Below, piece by piece: positions 46,890-59,093 of a stretch of 64,000 nucleotides of DNA. The stretch covers positions 32,092,139-32,156,138 of the forward strand of contig CM059563.1 in NCBI GenBank assembly GCA_030386875.1, read 5' to 3'. The DNA comes from Morinoia aosen. Its lineage: Eukaryota > Arthropoda > Malacostraca > Amphipoda > Talitridae. The notes below the pieces were generated by a model. The model was not told the DNA's origin, made no database searches, and was given only the letters and a program-made list of their open reading frames with translations. Position 1 is the stretch's first letter. Each line of letters opens with the position of its first letter. The position numbers and the translations under genes were made by a program.

Positions 46890-49050
46890 TTGTCGAAAAG
46901 ACCTTCTCGGGTAACACCATCAAAGCCATTAAAATATTTTTAGTTCTCAATTAAATGACGTTGCAATCATCTTTGTTCAAAAGAAATGAGTTTAGTCGGG
47001 TGGAGACGTTTTTGCTTGACTCAGAACTCTTTCAATTTTGTAGATACCTCGTCTTGTGTATGGTATCGGAGAAGCACTGTGTATTCAAGATTTGTTTGGA
47101 CGAGTGCCTTTTAGAGTATGATGTCCTTTGACTTGTGTTCAAAGTTTTTTGCTATGAAGCCAAGAATTTTGCCCTCATTCTTGACGTTTCTACTACTTAT
47201 TTTTCATACATGAGATCTTTAGTAATGGTGATGCCAAAATCGCTGTTGGTATACAGATTCAATTGGAGTATCATTCATGAAGTGGAGGAAGTGCCGATTT
47301 TGACTTCCAATGTGCACAACTGAGGGTTTGTCGATGTTAAAGCGCATTTACCAGATTTCGGACTATAGGAGAATATGATTCAAGTCTACTTGAACAGTAA
47401 TGCTATCTCGCTCGGTGAACGCTCTCTGACAGAGTTTTAAGCCATCCTTGAATTTATTAACTTTTCTGGTGATACCGAGGTCAAGGTCGTTGATATAGAT
47501 GATGAAGAATAGCGGACCTAAAGCGCTCTTAGGGAGCCCCAACTCGGGGAACCCCTGAAGTCCCAGCACTAAATTGCTCGTGAATCGTTACTGAGTGCGA
47601 CCAGTTAGCAAGTTACACATCCATGGAGAGCAGTTACCACGGGCTTCTACTTCGGATTTAAGCCTTTTGTGTGCAACTTAATCGAAGGTTTTCTTAAAGT
47701 CAAAGTGTGTGAGATCTACGGGTTTTGCATTGGCGAAGATTCAGCTGGCTTTTTCCTAAGAAGTAATGAAGATTTATGCAACAGCTGCGTTTTTTCGGAA
47801 CCAGTGCTGAATGGCAGCTATCAAATTTTGGGTTCGGAGATGTTTCGTCATTTTAACTTTGAGCAATTTTTCCTTCTTCTTAATGACGACAGATGTCTGT
47901 CTTAATTAAGGCCCGTCCACACTATCAATTTTACGGCCGAATCTTGTGTTTTTCGGCAGTCCGCGAATACGAACACAGGAAAACTTCCAGATTTTAGAGT
48001 GTTCGTGTTTTCGAAACTTTGAAAACTCCGAACATGAACTTTCGTAGAAATAGCGAACACTCAGTGGCAAGTTATATAGAAAAAAATTAAAAACTTTGGC
48101 AAATCATTTCGAATATGTTACAAATATCTTATGATAAAAATTTAGAATATGATCACTTGTTCACCATTTATAGAAAATATAGATCACCAAAGAAATCAAA
48201 AGAAATAATTCTTTAGACAGAGCGTGATCATATTTTCACGTTTTAAACCAAAGTCCATAGTTTTAAACCTTTATGAAGAGCGTTGCAAAAGGTAAAAGTA
48301 AATCAGCCGAGTCCATCCCACTGTGACAGAGGTAGTATTCAAGATGTTCTGAAAATGCATTAGTGATTCTTAATATTTTCTGTTCACATATGCACACACA
48401 GATAAATTATGTATACTAGCTCCCTACAAGTTAAATTTAAGAATAATATACATCGATTAACTTAAACGTACTCGAGGAGCAGTCTTGTTTACTTACATAC
48501 TGCTCGCGGACAACTTCACGCCACCGAAAACGTAGTCTAGACACGATTCCGAAATTTCGATCGATCAATTGATGATGTTCGCTAAAGGATCTATAATTAC
48601 TTCAGCTGTTTCTTCCAGCATACACGGAGCTAGGGTGTCAGGTTCCGTTCATTTGTAAAAGTAATAGATTATGAGCTCTTTTTCAACCTCTTCCACCAAG
48701 ATTATGTCGTTTGCTATCAGCAGCTGGATGTTCAAAGCTTCAAGGTCGTAGAATTTCAGTAAAATATTTCTGATTGAACACAAGTAAAGTTCGTATTTAG
48801 GATTTTGGCTTCACTTTCGTCGTGTGTTTAGGCTGGACCGTCAACGTCGATCAATGGCCGAATAGAATTTTTTGAGTCGTCGTTCACTAAAATATTTGTA
48901 GAATCTTCTTGGGCTTGCTTTGGCTAGTGCTGCAACTGAGATTCCTTAATTCTGCTTTGTATGTCTGATCATCCATTTGACGGCTCTGCATGCACGAGTG
49001 AGCTCCGGGCGATTAGCTTTGGTTTGGTTTGTTTCATACGATCGTTTGTA
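46890..49050 (-). pseudogene. LINE copy c, CR1-like reverse transcriptase fossil
   Basis: A different LINE family on the - strand. In order: a linker with DSKNSIRPLIDVDG and EVEKELI, a LEETAEVI block (about 48.6 kb), then IQHWFRKN (about 47.81 kb), DFKKTFD (about 47.68 kb), ALGPLFFIIYINDLDLGI (about 47.52 kb) and the KVNKF-D position, where the catalytic pair is KDG. The thumb region decays toward 46.9 kb. Unrelated sequence at about 47.92-48.5 kb replaces the first RT motifs, so an insertion or deletion occurred there. Many stops show it is old. Confidence 0.7.
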
Positions 49051-49052
49051 TT

Positions 49053-52000
49053 TTGATGTTCTCAGTTTCACCGAAAGTTGGCTAGATGACACAACCAAAG
49101 ACCTAATTCAAATTCAGAACTATAATAGCCATCATTCACTCCGTTAAAACAAACGTTGCGGTGGCATCAGTACGTACATTTCAAACACATATAGTCGAAA
49201 ATCATTTTAAGTGCAACTATGAATCGTGAACATATTGAGACTCTATTTATAGAACTAACGAAAAATAGTAAAAGGATTATACTTGGGACTGTATATAGGC
49301 CCCCACCCCCAACAGCTTGTTACATTTCTTTCCTGAACGAGCTTCAAAGCATAATATCTCAGTTTAACAAATCTCTATACAATGACATAATAATTTGCGG
49401 GGATTTCAACTACGATCTTCTACAACATGAAAGCTGTGAGCAAATCTCAAACTTCATAAATGTTTTTCAGTCTAACTCCTTCCCTCCAATCATCACGAAA
49501 CCTACACGTATTACATCTGAATCTGCCACGTTGCTCGATAATATTTTTATGTTAGATCCGACTGATTTTCGTACTGGAATAATAATTTCTGACTTATCTG
49601 ACCATTTTCCGGTGTTTCTCATCAAGAAAAATGTCTATAGTCTAACATATAGTCTCATCAAGAAAAATGTCTATAGTCTAACAGCCCACAGGCTGAGACT
49701 TTTTCATATCGTTGTGTAAACGAATATAACTTGGGAACAATGCGAACTTTTCTAGAAGAATTAATGCCATCATTGGACATCTATGAACTGGACAATAATG
49801 CGATTAACATTGATCAAGCAATACTAAATCTAGCTGAAACTATAACCACCGCATATAACCAGAGTTGTCCAATAATCACCCGCACAATTACGCCGAAAAA
49901 TAGACAAAAGCCCTGGATTACTGAAGATATCGTGATCAATATCAAGAAACGTCAAACGTACTTAGCCTTACTGTACGAAGGACGAATATCTAGAGAAACG
50001 TATAACAGATTCAGGAATCATGTGACAAATCATATACGAACATCGAAACAAAACTACTTTACGCGCAAATTTACTGAATACAAAACTGATATTAAAAAAA
50101 CTTGGCGCCTGCTTAATTCATGCTATAGACCGAATAATAATGCTACAAAAACAATCGAGTCCATCGTTCACGAAAATATAAAATATCACGATAAACAAGA
50201 TATTGCAACAGTGTTTGACAACTATTTTATAAATATAGGGAAAAATATAGCCGATAGTGTCGTTAGTGAACCTACAGACCACTTGCAATACATGGACCAT
50301 GTCCGTGAACACAACTCTTTCTTTTTCACGCCAACTAATCCCTCCGATGTTATTACGTGCATAAACAACTTGAAAAATAAATCAAATGGATTAAATACAT
50401 TCTCAGCTAAAGTTATTAAAGTTATAGCTGATACAATAGCACCGTGCATATCTAATATAATCAACCATTCACTTTCTCAAGGTATCTTCCCCAACTCTCT
50501 CAAAACTGCCAGAGTGACCCCTATTTTTAAAAATGGTGATAAAAATTGCATTAATAATTACAGACCTATCTCTGTTGTGTCAATTATGAGCAAAATATTT
50601 GAAAAAGTTGTGTATAAAAAAGTGTATTCGTATTTTGAACAAAAATCTTTTCTCTACGACAGACAATACGGTTTTCGTTAAAAAAAATCAACGACACAAG
50701 CTGTATTAAATCATTTACAGTACCTTTACTATAATATAGATGAACGAAAGCTTGTTTTCTCCGTATTTCTTGACTTTCGAAAAGCATTCGATTGTGTGGA
50801 CCATAACATATTACTCTCGAAACTTCACTGTTATGGCATTCGAAGAATTGCCCATGATTGGTTCAAATCATACCTAACGAATCGGAAGCAATACGTTGTC
50901 ATTGACGACGCAAAATCAGACCCACAGACAATTAGCCATGGAGTTCCGCAAGGATCTGTCCTTGGGTCTCTCCTATTTCTAATATTTATAAATGATATTA
51001 TCAAATCTACATAATTTTTTGAATTCATACATTTTGCCGATGACAGCACGCTTTCTGTGGTCCTTCCGAGCCAAAATCCCGATACGATTGCGGAGAGTAT
51101 AAATAATGAACTCCATAAGGTTTCATTATGGCTTAAAGCTAAGGAAATAAGCCTCAACATTGATAAAAAAAAATACATTTCATTCTCATACAAGAAAAAT
51201 ATATCTCTCCCACGCATAAAAATTGGCGAAGGTGAAATCGAAGAAACCAACTCATGCAAGTTTCTGGGCAACATAATAGATAAACATCTGACCTTTAAAG
51301 AGCACGTCGCTCATATTTGTTCTAAATTATCAAAATCTGTCGGAATGCTGAATAAAGAGAAATATTACTTGCCTGAAACAGCTTTACGAATGCTCTACCG
51401 AACGCTCATTTCACCATAGTTGCAGTACGGAATAGAAGCATGGCACGGAACTGATAAAAATAAAACCAATATAATTTTTACTCTGCAAAAAAGAGCCATC
51501 AGAGTGGTAAAGAATCTAGAATATAATGCTCACACAAATGATTCATTCAAAAATTTACAAATACTTAAACTTTCGGATCTCTACAAAATCTCTATTTGCA
51601 ATTTTATTTACAAAACATTAACAAATGATGGAGACAGTAGCCGAAAACAATTATTAACTGCGAAAACAGGTCATCACGACCATTTAACCCGAAATAGAAG
51701 TAAATTCATGCTTCCTTATTATTCAAAGGCCCGGTCGCAACACAGTATCCTCTTCGTTGGAACTAAAACTTGGAACTCAATACCTGCGGAGACCCGTGAT
51801 AGTAATTCTTACAAGGTATTCAAAAGAAATCTTGAGTCTCACTTCCTATCGGAATACTAGTCGTGTAAGATCACCAAGTCAAATCTTGTCTCCTACATGA
51901 CTGTTTCCAATAATGTACTTTGCCATGGGTAATATCGCCGATCTTCTGTCTGCTGTTAAATCTTTTAACGAAAATACTGTTAAAAATAGTCCATATAACC

Positions 52001-52229
52001 TTTATTGTAAAATGAAATATCTATTATCGAGTAAATTATCTCACTGGTCAGTCTAATGCGAAACTAGGTTAAGTGATTTAGTTTAACATTATTGTACACC
52101 TTAGAATAACGTTGATGGAAGGATGCCCCAGAAGTCGCTGAACTTATTCGGGCCCACAGGTGGTAGCTATATTCAAATTTGACCATTGTACTAGACTTAA
52201 GAAACATTCTACCTCTGTATCTCCTGTGT
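49053..52229 (+). mobile_element. LINE copy d
   Basis: Same family as copy a, in opposite orientation, 5'-truncated at the start of the endonuclease. The coding part ends at 51860 and is followed by about 370 bp of 3' untranslated region. The homology stops at about 52229 without the 9-bp tail. It abuts the 5' side of LINE copy c head to head. Confidence 0.85.
49064..51860 (+). pseudogene. LINE copy d ORF2: endonuclease and reverse transcriptase
   Basis: The endonuclease begins SFTESWLDD and continues with VYRPP, IIICGDFNYDLL and SDLSDHFPVFL. A 31-bp tandem duplication at about 49621-49681 repeats LIKKNVYSLT. After a frameshift the linker (TRTITPKNRQKPWI) begins near 49731. The reverse transcriptase has VFLDFRKAFDCVDHNILL, SHGVPQGSVLGSLLFLIF and HFADDSTL, with in-frame stops at 50680, 51013 and 51418. 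The C-terminus (TKTWNSIPAETRD) ends at 51860. It is longer and more broken than the equivalent part of copy a but still easily aligned. Confidence 0.87.
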
Positions 52230-52479
52230 ATACCATCGTTACCTGACATTTATGATGCGTCCAGTCTCTTGTGTAAACCAGTATAGATAATTGATCGATT
52301 TCAATCGTTTTTAATGAATATTATCCTCTGAAGCGGGAATAATTTTCCATTTAGAGGCGCGAAGTCTTCTTGAGCATTTTTATTCCACATCAGATCTTCG
52401 AAGTCAACTTTCCCTAGCTCTTCGTCCACTTATTCATATATTTTGGAATAGATTTTCGTTTTTTCTTCACGTTATAGTC

Positions 52480-52860
52480 ATTGGTGATCTATTTTACCCG
52501 TCACACTTGTGGCGTTTACTGTGGCCAGGGATCGTGATTACGAAGTCTAAGATATTATTTAGTCTCGTAGATCGAGGAAGTGTTGTTGCAAATAATTTGT
52601 GTTTCAGAGATTAATAAACTTGTTTTCAGGAGCTCGACTTTGTCGAGAGGTCCAGTCTATGTTAGGCCGATTGAAATCACCTACAATTAGTGCATAATGG
52701 GGACTACTGAGAATATTATCAATGAGTTCGTAAAGTTCATCGTCGCAGGCTGCTGTGGTTGTTGGGTTCCTGTAGTTAAATACAATCTTGTTAGGTGTTT
52801 TCGTCGCAGATGAAATGTTTGATGTAGGGGCATAAGTTTTCGTGCTTTTAATTTGGCTTC
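52480..52860 (-). pseudogene. LINE copy e, endonuclease fragment
   Basis: On the - strand it reads NYRNPTTTAACDDELYELID, then ALIVGDFNRPNIDW, the central motifs of an AP-type LINE endonuclease. The sequence differs from copies a and d and is closer to the CR1-like type of copy c. No reverse transcriptase follows at lower coordinates, where copy d's 3' end lies. Confidence 0.65.
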
Positions 52861-53274
52861 AAGTTGTGGTTGCGACTTCTGTTGTAATATAAAGAATGGA
52901 AGCGCTGCCTCTCATGGTGGTCTTAGGCTTATTAACATTGAAGTACACATACCTTTCAAGTGAGATTTTCACTGCTCCTTCGAGATTTTCAACGACACCT
53001 TCCATTAAATGGCATCAAGTTTCGTTCAGCTATAATGCGAGTTGCATGCGAAGAGTCGATGCGAAAACTTGCATTTCTTGAGTAAGACAAATGAATGCTA
53101 ATTTCAAGCTGAGAGTTAGTACAATATCCCTTTTCAGTAAATGTTCTTTTCTGTAATATTATTTTTATCGTCTCCATTATTCATTATGAAATAGAGTTTA
53201 GACACGACGTTTTGTTCGATTTTTCCTGCATCGCTTATTCATTTATTTGTTTTTTTTATCTGCTTAGTAATTTG

Positions 53275-53740
53275 TGAGCATGTGAGCTTCAAGCCAACTT
53301 TTAAAGACCGAATAGTTGCGACACCGCGTATATCAAGAGACATGAAATTCCAGAATTAGTAACCAAACAGCGAAAAAAGTTATTTCTAAGGTTTGGCTTT
53401 TGGGAGGCATAGGACAATTCCCTTGTTTCTCTTTCTCGCCAAGTAGTCCTGGTAGTAAGTAATCCTGGTTAGTCCAGGTAATTTGATGTCAAAAGTCAGA
53501 AGTTTAATTAATTTTGACTATTTTTTACGTAAAACTTCTTCGAGAAAATCGGTAGCAATCAGTCAGAATAATTATTAGGTTATTGTGTGAATCATTAGTG
53601 TGGGCACTGTCATCTTAGTTAGAGGTAGTTTCTGCGCATTTCTTTTGTAATGGGAATATTGTATCAGTTTCATTTTTGTCTGTGCCCTCCAGGCTCTAAT
53701 GTTATAATGAACATACTGGTGGATCGGTTTTGTGGAGAAT
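53275..53740 (-). pseudogene. LINE copy h, reverse-transcriptase C-terminal fragment
   Basis: Broken - strand frames read AWRAQTKMK, SAHTNDSHNNL, ARKRNKGIVLCLPKAK and LDIRGVATIRS. They line up in order with the thumb and tail of copies a and d (AWHGTDKNK, NAHTNDSFKNL, KTWNSIPAEIRK). It is an old, heavily decayed member of the same family. Confidence 0.5.
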
Positions 53741-54327
53741 CTACACAAATAGGTTCAATGGTAAACGGGAAACGACAGCAAAAAAGTTTATTCAAAGCTG
53801 CAAGTAGCAGTAAATTCAGATGAAACGAACTATTCAAAAAGGCCGAACATCAGGATCGTAGGTTCACGAGCCAGGAACAAGAATTAATCTACCAGGACAA
53901 ATCTTAAGACTAATGCCGTTTTAGCGCATAAGATTACAAACTACATTAATTCTAATAAACAACAACAAAATTCAGGAACGAAGGATCTAGGGTTAACCTA
54001 GATAAATTAAAGAAAGGCGATCCCTATAAATTAACAAAATGGCGACTCCTCGCATGGTGGCTTAAGGTGACCATCCCGGGCCAAATTGGGTCCCCGAATG
54101 GAAATGCGTGTTTTTGTTGAAAAAGGATCCTTAGGGGGTGGGTTATTGTGCCATGAAATTTTATGGCGCTACGGACGCTAGAAACCCCCCCACGGGGGGT
54201 CCAAAGGGGACCGATAAACATCATTTATGGACCAAATTTTTTTTTTGTTGAAAAAGGATCCTTAGGGGGTTGGGTTATTGTGCCATGAAATTTTATGGCG
54301 CTACGGACGCTAGAAACCCCCCACGGG

Positions 54328-54412
54328 AGGTCCAAAGGGGACCCCCCGGGGTCCAAAGGGGTCCCCCCGGGGGGTCCAAAGGGGTCCCCCCCGGGGGGTC
54401 CAAAGGGGCTCT
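54328..54412. repeat. GC-rich minisatellite in element A
   Basis: About four units close to GGGGTCCAAAGGGGTCCCCC lie in AT-rich DNA. Units are nearly self-complementary, so they can form hairpins. Both strands have G runs. Confidence 0.75.
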
Positions 54413-54770
54413 AGTGAAAAATAAGTTTTTCGAAAAATAATAAAAAACTAAGGCCTGAATCGAAAAAGTGACGAGTAAAAAAGGTTTACTTTCAACAAAT
54501 ACATATACTGGCCAATTTTCAAACGAATCGGACGAAAAAAGTTGGTGAGACCTTAATATGACTGAGTACTCAAAAGAACTGTAATATTTCTCTATAATTT
54601 TATGCACTATATTTCTTGTGTTTCATTGAAATTCAAGAGGGAAAACGTTGCTCATAATTCGTACATAGAAATAAATCATGGAAACTGCATTCATGTACTA
54701 AAATTTTCATGATATTCCAATTCAATGGACATACTTTGTTTATGGGCTCTAGTGAAAAATTACCGTTTTT

Positions 54771-55074
54771 ACCATTCAAATCGTATCAGGGCATTGAGTT
54801 TTGATGCTAGAACAAAACCAAAGACAGTTTTAGAATCCTTGGAACATTTCTAACAAAATAACCGAGTTTTTTTTCAAATTCAAATATTTCGAAAAAATAA
54901 ATTGTTCTAAACCCAAAAAATTTTTGAAAAGTTTAGAAATTTGGGAAAAATTGAAAAAATCGAATTTAAAAAAAAACTCGATGATATTTTGTTAGAAATG
55001 TTCCAAGGATTCTAAAACTGTCTTTGGTTTTGTTCTAGCATCAAAACTCAATGCCCTGATAGGATTTGAATGGT
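54771..55074. repeat. Internal inverted repeat of element A
   Basis: 54771-54885 and 54955-55074 are reverse complements. Each carries the module CAAAACCAAAGACAGTTTTA that also recurs three times in element B. Confidence 0.8.
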
Positions 55075-56480
55075 ACGTAAATATGGCCCAAAAAACGAAT
55101 TTTTCGTAAAAAAAAATAAGGCCTAAATCGAAAAAGTGACGATTAAAAAAGGTTTACTTTCAACAAATACATATACTGGCCAATTTTCAAACGAATCGGA
55201 CGAAATTAGTTCAGCACCCCGGATGGTCACCTTAAAACGCAGCAGCACTGTTTCCACTACGAAGGCGCGAAACCATGCATTCTTCAGCGGCGATCCTAAT
55301 CAGCCTGCGGCGTGGCCCTCCGGAGGATTGGCCGTTCGCTCAGCAGGCAAAATTCAAGCCGCACGGCCCCGAGAATCCCCTGTAGTTAAACGCAGCTCAG
55401 TAGCCCGATCAACAGCCAGGGTAGCCAGCACCGCACAACCGAAATGACAGCTTCCTCTGAGATCGCAGTGAAGAATTAAATCCAGCTGTCTCGCATCGTT
55501 TCCGGTGGAGCAGCCTCAAGCTGGGCTTTTGGAGCCCGAAGATGCAGATACTAGAAAAACAAACGAATGAATTAAAGCAATGAAGAAATCAATGGAGTAA
55601 GTAGTTATTCATATTGATTTGCATCAAATAGCAACATTATAGCAGGACTATTTCAAAGGCTAACCTGAGTTTAATTATGCCTCAGTGTGGAAGCCACTCG
55701 TAGAGTTGGAAAGATGGTAAACGTAAAGAAAAAGGCTCAAGTGAAGAGCAAGTTTAGGAAATAGAATTAGGTTTAAAAGTCAAGTACTACCCGGAGAGTT
55801 AGACAGCCGGTAAGCCGTCTTTCAGTTAGGCTCCAGGTAGGATAATTAAGTTAAGGAAAAAAGTTAAGGGCCCATTCCGGGCAAGCTCGAAATAGATTTA
55901 GGTTACAAGAATTCAAGATATCAAATTATTAAGATATCGAAGATATTAATGTTTAAGGATTTAATAATTCAAGATATTTAAGGTAGCTTAACAAGCTCAC
56001 GCACACTCACAGTCATACAATTAACAATGGCAAGGTTTAGCTAATAGAGCAATGGGACAAAAGTGATTAATTCATAAGAAATAGAAGCAAAGATGGCTTT
56101 AGGAAATAGAGAGAATAGGTGAGGAAGCGATCCACCGGGACACGCGCTTTATGACGTGCCACGGCTGAACACCGAGCGTCGGCACCCACGACTGCGGGAC
56201 GCCTTTACTCTCGGGATTGATAGCCGCTGAGATCGCGACTAGAGGTCACCACCATAGCTAGGAAGTCGCAACTTAAATAAAGGAACGAAAAAGCAAGAGA
56301 TACCAAACGGGTATCACTGCAACTAAGGGATCAACCCAAATTATCGATAGGAATGAAATGAAGCTTGTTGAATCGCCGTTAAGCAGCTTCCACCTCACCT
56401 GGCCCAAGCCAAGCTGCAAAGGTACTAAAGTTTTAACTGCTAAGTATCTCTCAGGGCAATGGGGAATGTCAGAATTCTCC

Positions 56481-56835
56481 ATAGTTTACGATAAGAATGT
56501 TTAGTGTTTTTTACATAACACTAGCTTGATTTCGAGCACGATTTCGACTGATTTGGATTGTTTTGTAGATAGAATGGAAAAAAAATATATATTAAAAGAT
56601 CACATTTTTATCTGGCACGATTCCCAAAAATGTAAAGCTGTCAGTCTCTTGAATTATTCAACGACGACCATATTGATAAGAATCGGTGTCTTTGTTTTGC
56701 AGGAGAATAGTGCTTATCTGTTCGTTTTGGTGTTTATATAGATTTTATTTGCTACGACTCAGAGCGAAATTCTGATTAATTCCTGATTTATTTGGTTTAC
56801 AGTATTCACATTGTTTTCGGGAGGTAGACTTGATG
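56481..56835. other. No recognisable gene
   Basis: AT-rich. A 71-codon frame at 56526-56741 has no recognisable feature. Confidence 0.4.
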
Positions 56836-56839
56836 ACAA

Positions 56840-57480
56840 ATTGCAATGCCATCCACAAGCTGTATAATTGTGAAGAAAAATATCATTTTCAGGATATCGT
56901 TTATGAAAGTAAGAAATAGGACTGGATTGAAAACAGTTCCATGAGGGATTCCATGGGTTATGTGTTGCAGCTCTTAAGGGGAATTGTCAATTTTATTTAC
57001 ATGTTGTTTTCGGTTTGAAAAGTAAGCCATGACCCATTTGTAAAGAAGACCTGTCATACGATAATGGTAAAGCTGGTACAAAATTGTTCAAAAATTATTT
57101 TGCGATCTATCCAATCAAATACTTTTTAAAAGTCTATAAAGTCAAGGAAAGTAGAGAGTACAAGGTTTACGTCATCGATATTTGCATAGAAAATTGTAAG
57201 GGATTTAAAATGGTTTAAGTCGTAGGTTTCGGGATTAAAAACCGACTCGCTTGCCTGAGAGAAAGGTATAACGCTCTGTTTAAGAGCATATTTCATTACA
57301 AACTAGTTTCTGGAAAATTTTACCAATGATCGGTAATGTAGAAATTTAATAGTAGTTATTGATGCCCGTTTTGTCTTTGGTTTTGAAGATCGGAGTAACT
57401 TTTGCAATTTTCAGTGAACTGTAAAAGGTCCCAAAATGAAATTTTTTTCATAGCGTCGACAAGTGAAACTGATCAAGTGA
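56840..57480 (-). pseudogene. LINE copy f, reverse-transcriptase fossil
   Basis: On the - strand, in order with frame changes: KIAKVTPIFKTK (about 57.4 kb), IIGKIFQKLV, TFLDF-K-FDWIDRKII (about 57.13 kb), HGIPHGTVFNPVLFLTFIND (about 56.93 kb). This is the RT core of a LINE resembling copies a and d (VTPIFK, FLDFRKAFD, HGVPQGSVLGPLLFLIFIND) but far more degraded. It ends close to the hAT element. Confidence 0.65.
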
Positions 57481-57894
57481 AGAGCTAAGTGCTTAAGAAC
57501 TTTCATTGAAAATAAATTTCCGCTGCATGGTTTAGTTTTAGTCAGAATTGTGCACGATAGTAAAACAAACCAGCGGCGCTAGCCGTAGTTTTGGCTTTAG
57601 TTTACTTTACAGCATAAACAGTATATGTACTATGCGGTAAACATCCTGCGACTTTCATTTTTTTAGAGCTAGGAAAAAGATGATGAATAAGATAAAAAGA
57701 AAATGTAATTATTTCCGTATTGCAAATTAAAAAAAATTGAAGAAATGTGTTTTACAGATTGTCCACATAACTAGAAGACACTGGAAGTAATACACTAGGT
57801 AAAAAAAAGTAATTCAAAGCAACAAATAATTCATTGATATAGCTATTGCTGTAGATAAACTTAACATCTCATTGGTATTCAGTAACGTTAGGGA

Positions 57895-59093
57895 CTACCT
57901 CGTTCGTAAGGAGCACAGGTGCTCAAAATTTTCTTCAGTGATCCTTGAGCGCTTTGGCCTCAAGATATCCTTTCCAGTTGAAACTATCCTTTCAACAGCA
58001 GCACTTAAAAGTACGGGGGTATTTAGCTGAATGAACAGTTTCTTGAAGTTTTCTAATGGAAATGAGCTGCTTAAAAAATGGGCTCAATCTTGTGTTCAGT
58101 TGCAAGTTCGTTGAGTCAAGAAAAATGACACTTCCCCTCGCTCGCAGTTATTGTTGGCAGAGATTAATGGCGTCGCTTACGTTGAAACGCTTGAAGAAGT
58201 TGACGTCTTCATCATTTCTGCACCCGTAGCTGCTTCCGCTGTGTTCTCGGGTTCAAGAGCAGTAGCAAGTTTATTTACCATGGTCTTCACTCTTTCTTGC
58301 TCTTTAGGATCATCTATCCAAGCAGTTTTGGAAGCAGAATAGAAAACCGATACTAGGACGTAATCGTTTTCTTCAAATACCTTCTGGAATCTTATTTTAA
58401 AACCCTGGATGAGCTCATTGGCGGAATGACTGCAACTGTTACCAGAGTATTTTGCTCTTTGAAACTAATTTGTGCACAGTGCACACTGTAAGTGTAGGAA
58501 GCAGCAAGCTAAAACAATCATACTTTTTTTCCTTTCAAAACATCCAGTGACTGGGCTAGAGGTTATACGACAGAAACATAATCATTAATGAATGAAATCT
58601 CGCTGTTCGAAAATTTTATGATGCCCAGTCATAAAATACCTCACACATTACGGCTTCTTCCTTATAAGAAGTTTTACCCTGGCCATAGCATAATAAAATA
58701 AATTCCACGTGGTTGCTTACAGCACTGCCAGACGCATGGATGCTTCTTTCAATATGAAGTCAGCAGCAATAGTACTTCTACTTTGCTTGTTCCACAAAGA
58801 CTGCGCTTATGCAAAAGTTAACCTCGACAGCTGCCTAAACGTCGTGCAACCAGACGCTGCCTTCTCGGAGTCAGAACACGCAACTAAATTCAAAGTATGC
58901 ACAGCGCATCTTAGGTGCTCAGGTAAATTATGAACATCATCAAGGCTGGCATGCATCACATTCGAGAAAATCAGTTATGGAGGTGAAGACAATCTCGTCA
59001 TCATCAGCTGAAGCCGTAGTTTCAAAATTTGCCGCAGCAGCAGCACCTCTTGACTCCTTATCATCATCCGAATGACCAGCTGCTTGAAATATC
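57895..59093 (-). pseudogene. hAT transposase, exon C (catalytic and dimerisation part)
   Basis: It begins after the acceptor TTCTTCTACAG (IFQAAGHSDDD), runs through an acidic stretch, and after a frameshift reads LPEHLRCAVHTLNLVAC and AQSLWNKQSRSTIAADFI, core hAT blocks. A decayed middle follows (KKSMIVLACC, EQERVKTMVNKLATALE). The C-terminal dimerisation motif reads LLSAAVERIVSTGKDILRPK, ending RSRITEENFEHL with a stop at 57895-57897. Several stops and frameshifts inactivate it. A + strand frame antisense to this region imitates a secreted protein. Confidence 0.8.

Larger units (their letters stand above)
54066..55231. mobile_element. TTAA-flanked nonautonomous element A
   Basis: TTAA flanks both ends (54062-54065 and 55232-55235). 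The left end GGTGACCATCC is mirrored by GGATGGTCACC on the right. The 1166-bp interior has no transposase. It contains a direct repeat of about 100 bp (54111-54211 and 54242-54342), a GC-rich tandem array and a large internal hairpin (54771-54885 against 54955-55074). TTAA duplication is the hallmark of piggyBac-type transposition, but the terminal sequence is not a classic piggyBac end. Confidence 0.72.
53741..56480. other. Unassigned island split by a TTAA element
   Basis: Flanking the element at 54066-55231 are purine-rich and locally GC-rich sequences (53880-54061 and 55236-56260) unlike the rest of the window. If the insertion is removed, ATGGCGACTCCTCGCATGG joins to AAACGCAGCAGC. I find no gag, protease or RT, so I cannot assign it to an LTR element or a gene. 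The segment at 56260-56480 is ordinary. Confidence 0.35.

Noticed and set aside
47913..48500. Possible MITE starting TTAAGGCCCGTCCACACT inside LINE copy c
   Set aside because: Unrelated sequence is present there, but I could not find a matching inverted end, so the boundaries cannot be supported.
54293..54607. Proline/glycine-rich frame (PPGGTPLDPPGG)
   Set aside because: Arises from the GC-rich minisatellite of element A.
58709..58933. + strand frame with an apparent signal peptide (MKSAAIVLLLCLF) and a donor-like end, looking like the first exon of a secreted protein
   Set aside because: The opposite strand reads LRCAVHTLNLVAC and LWNKQSRSTIAADF, conserved hAT transposase blocks in correct order with neighbouring exons. 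The + frame is an antisense artefact.
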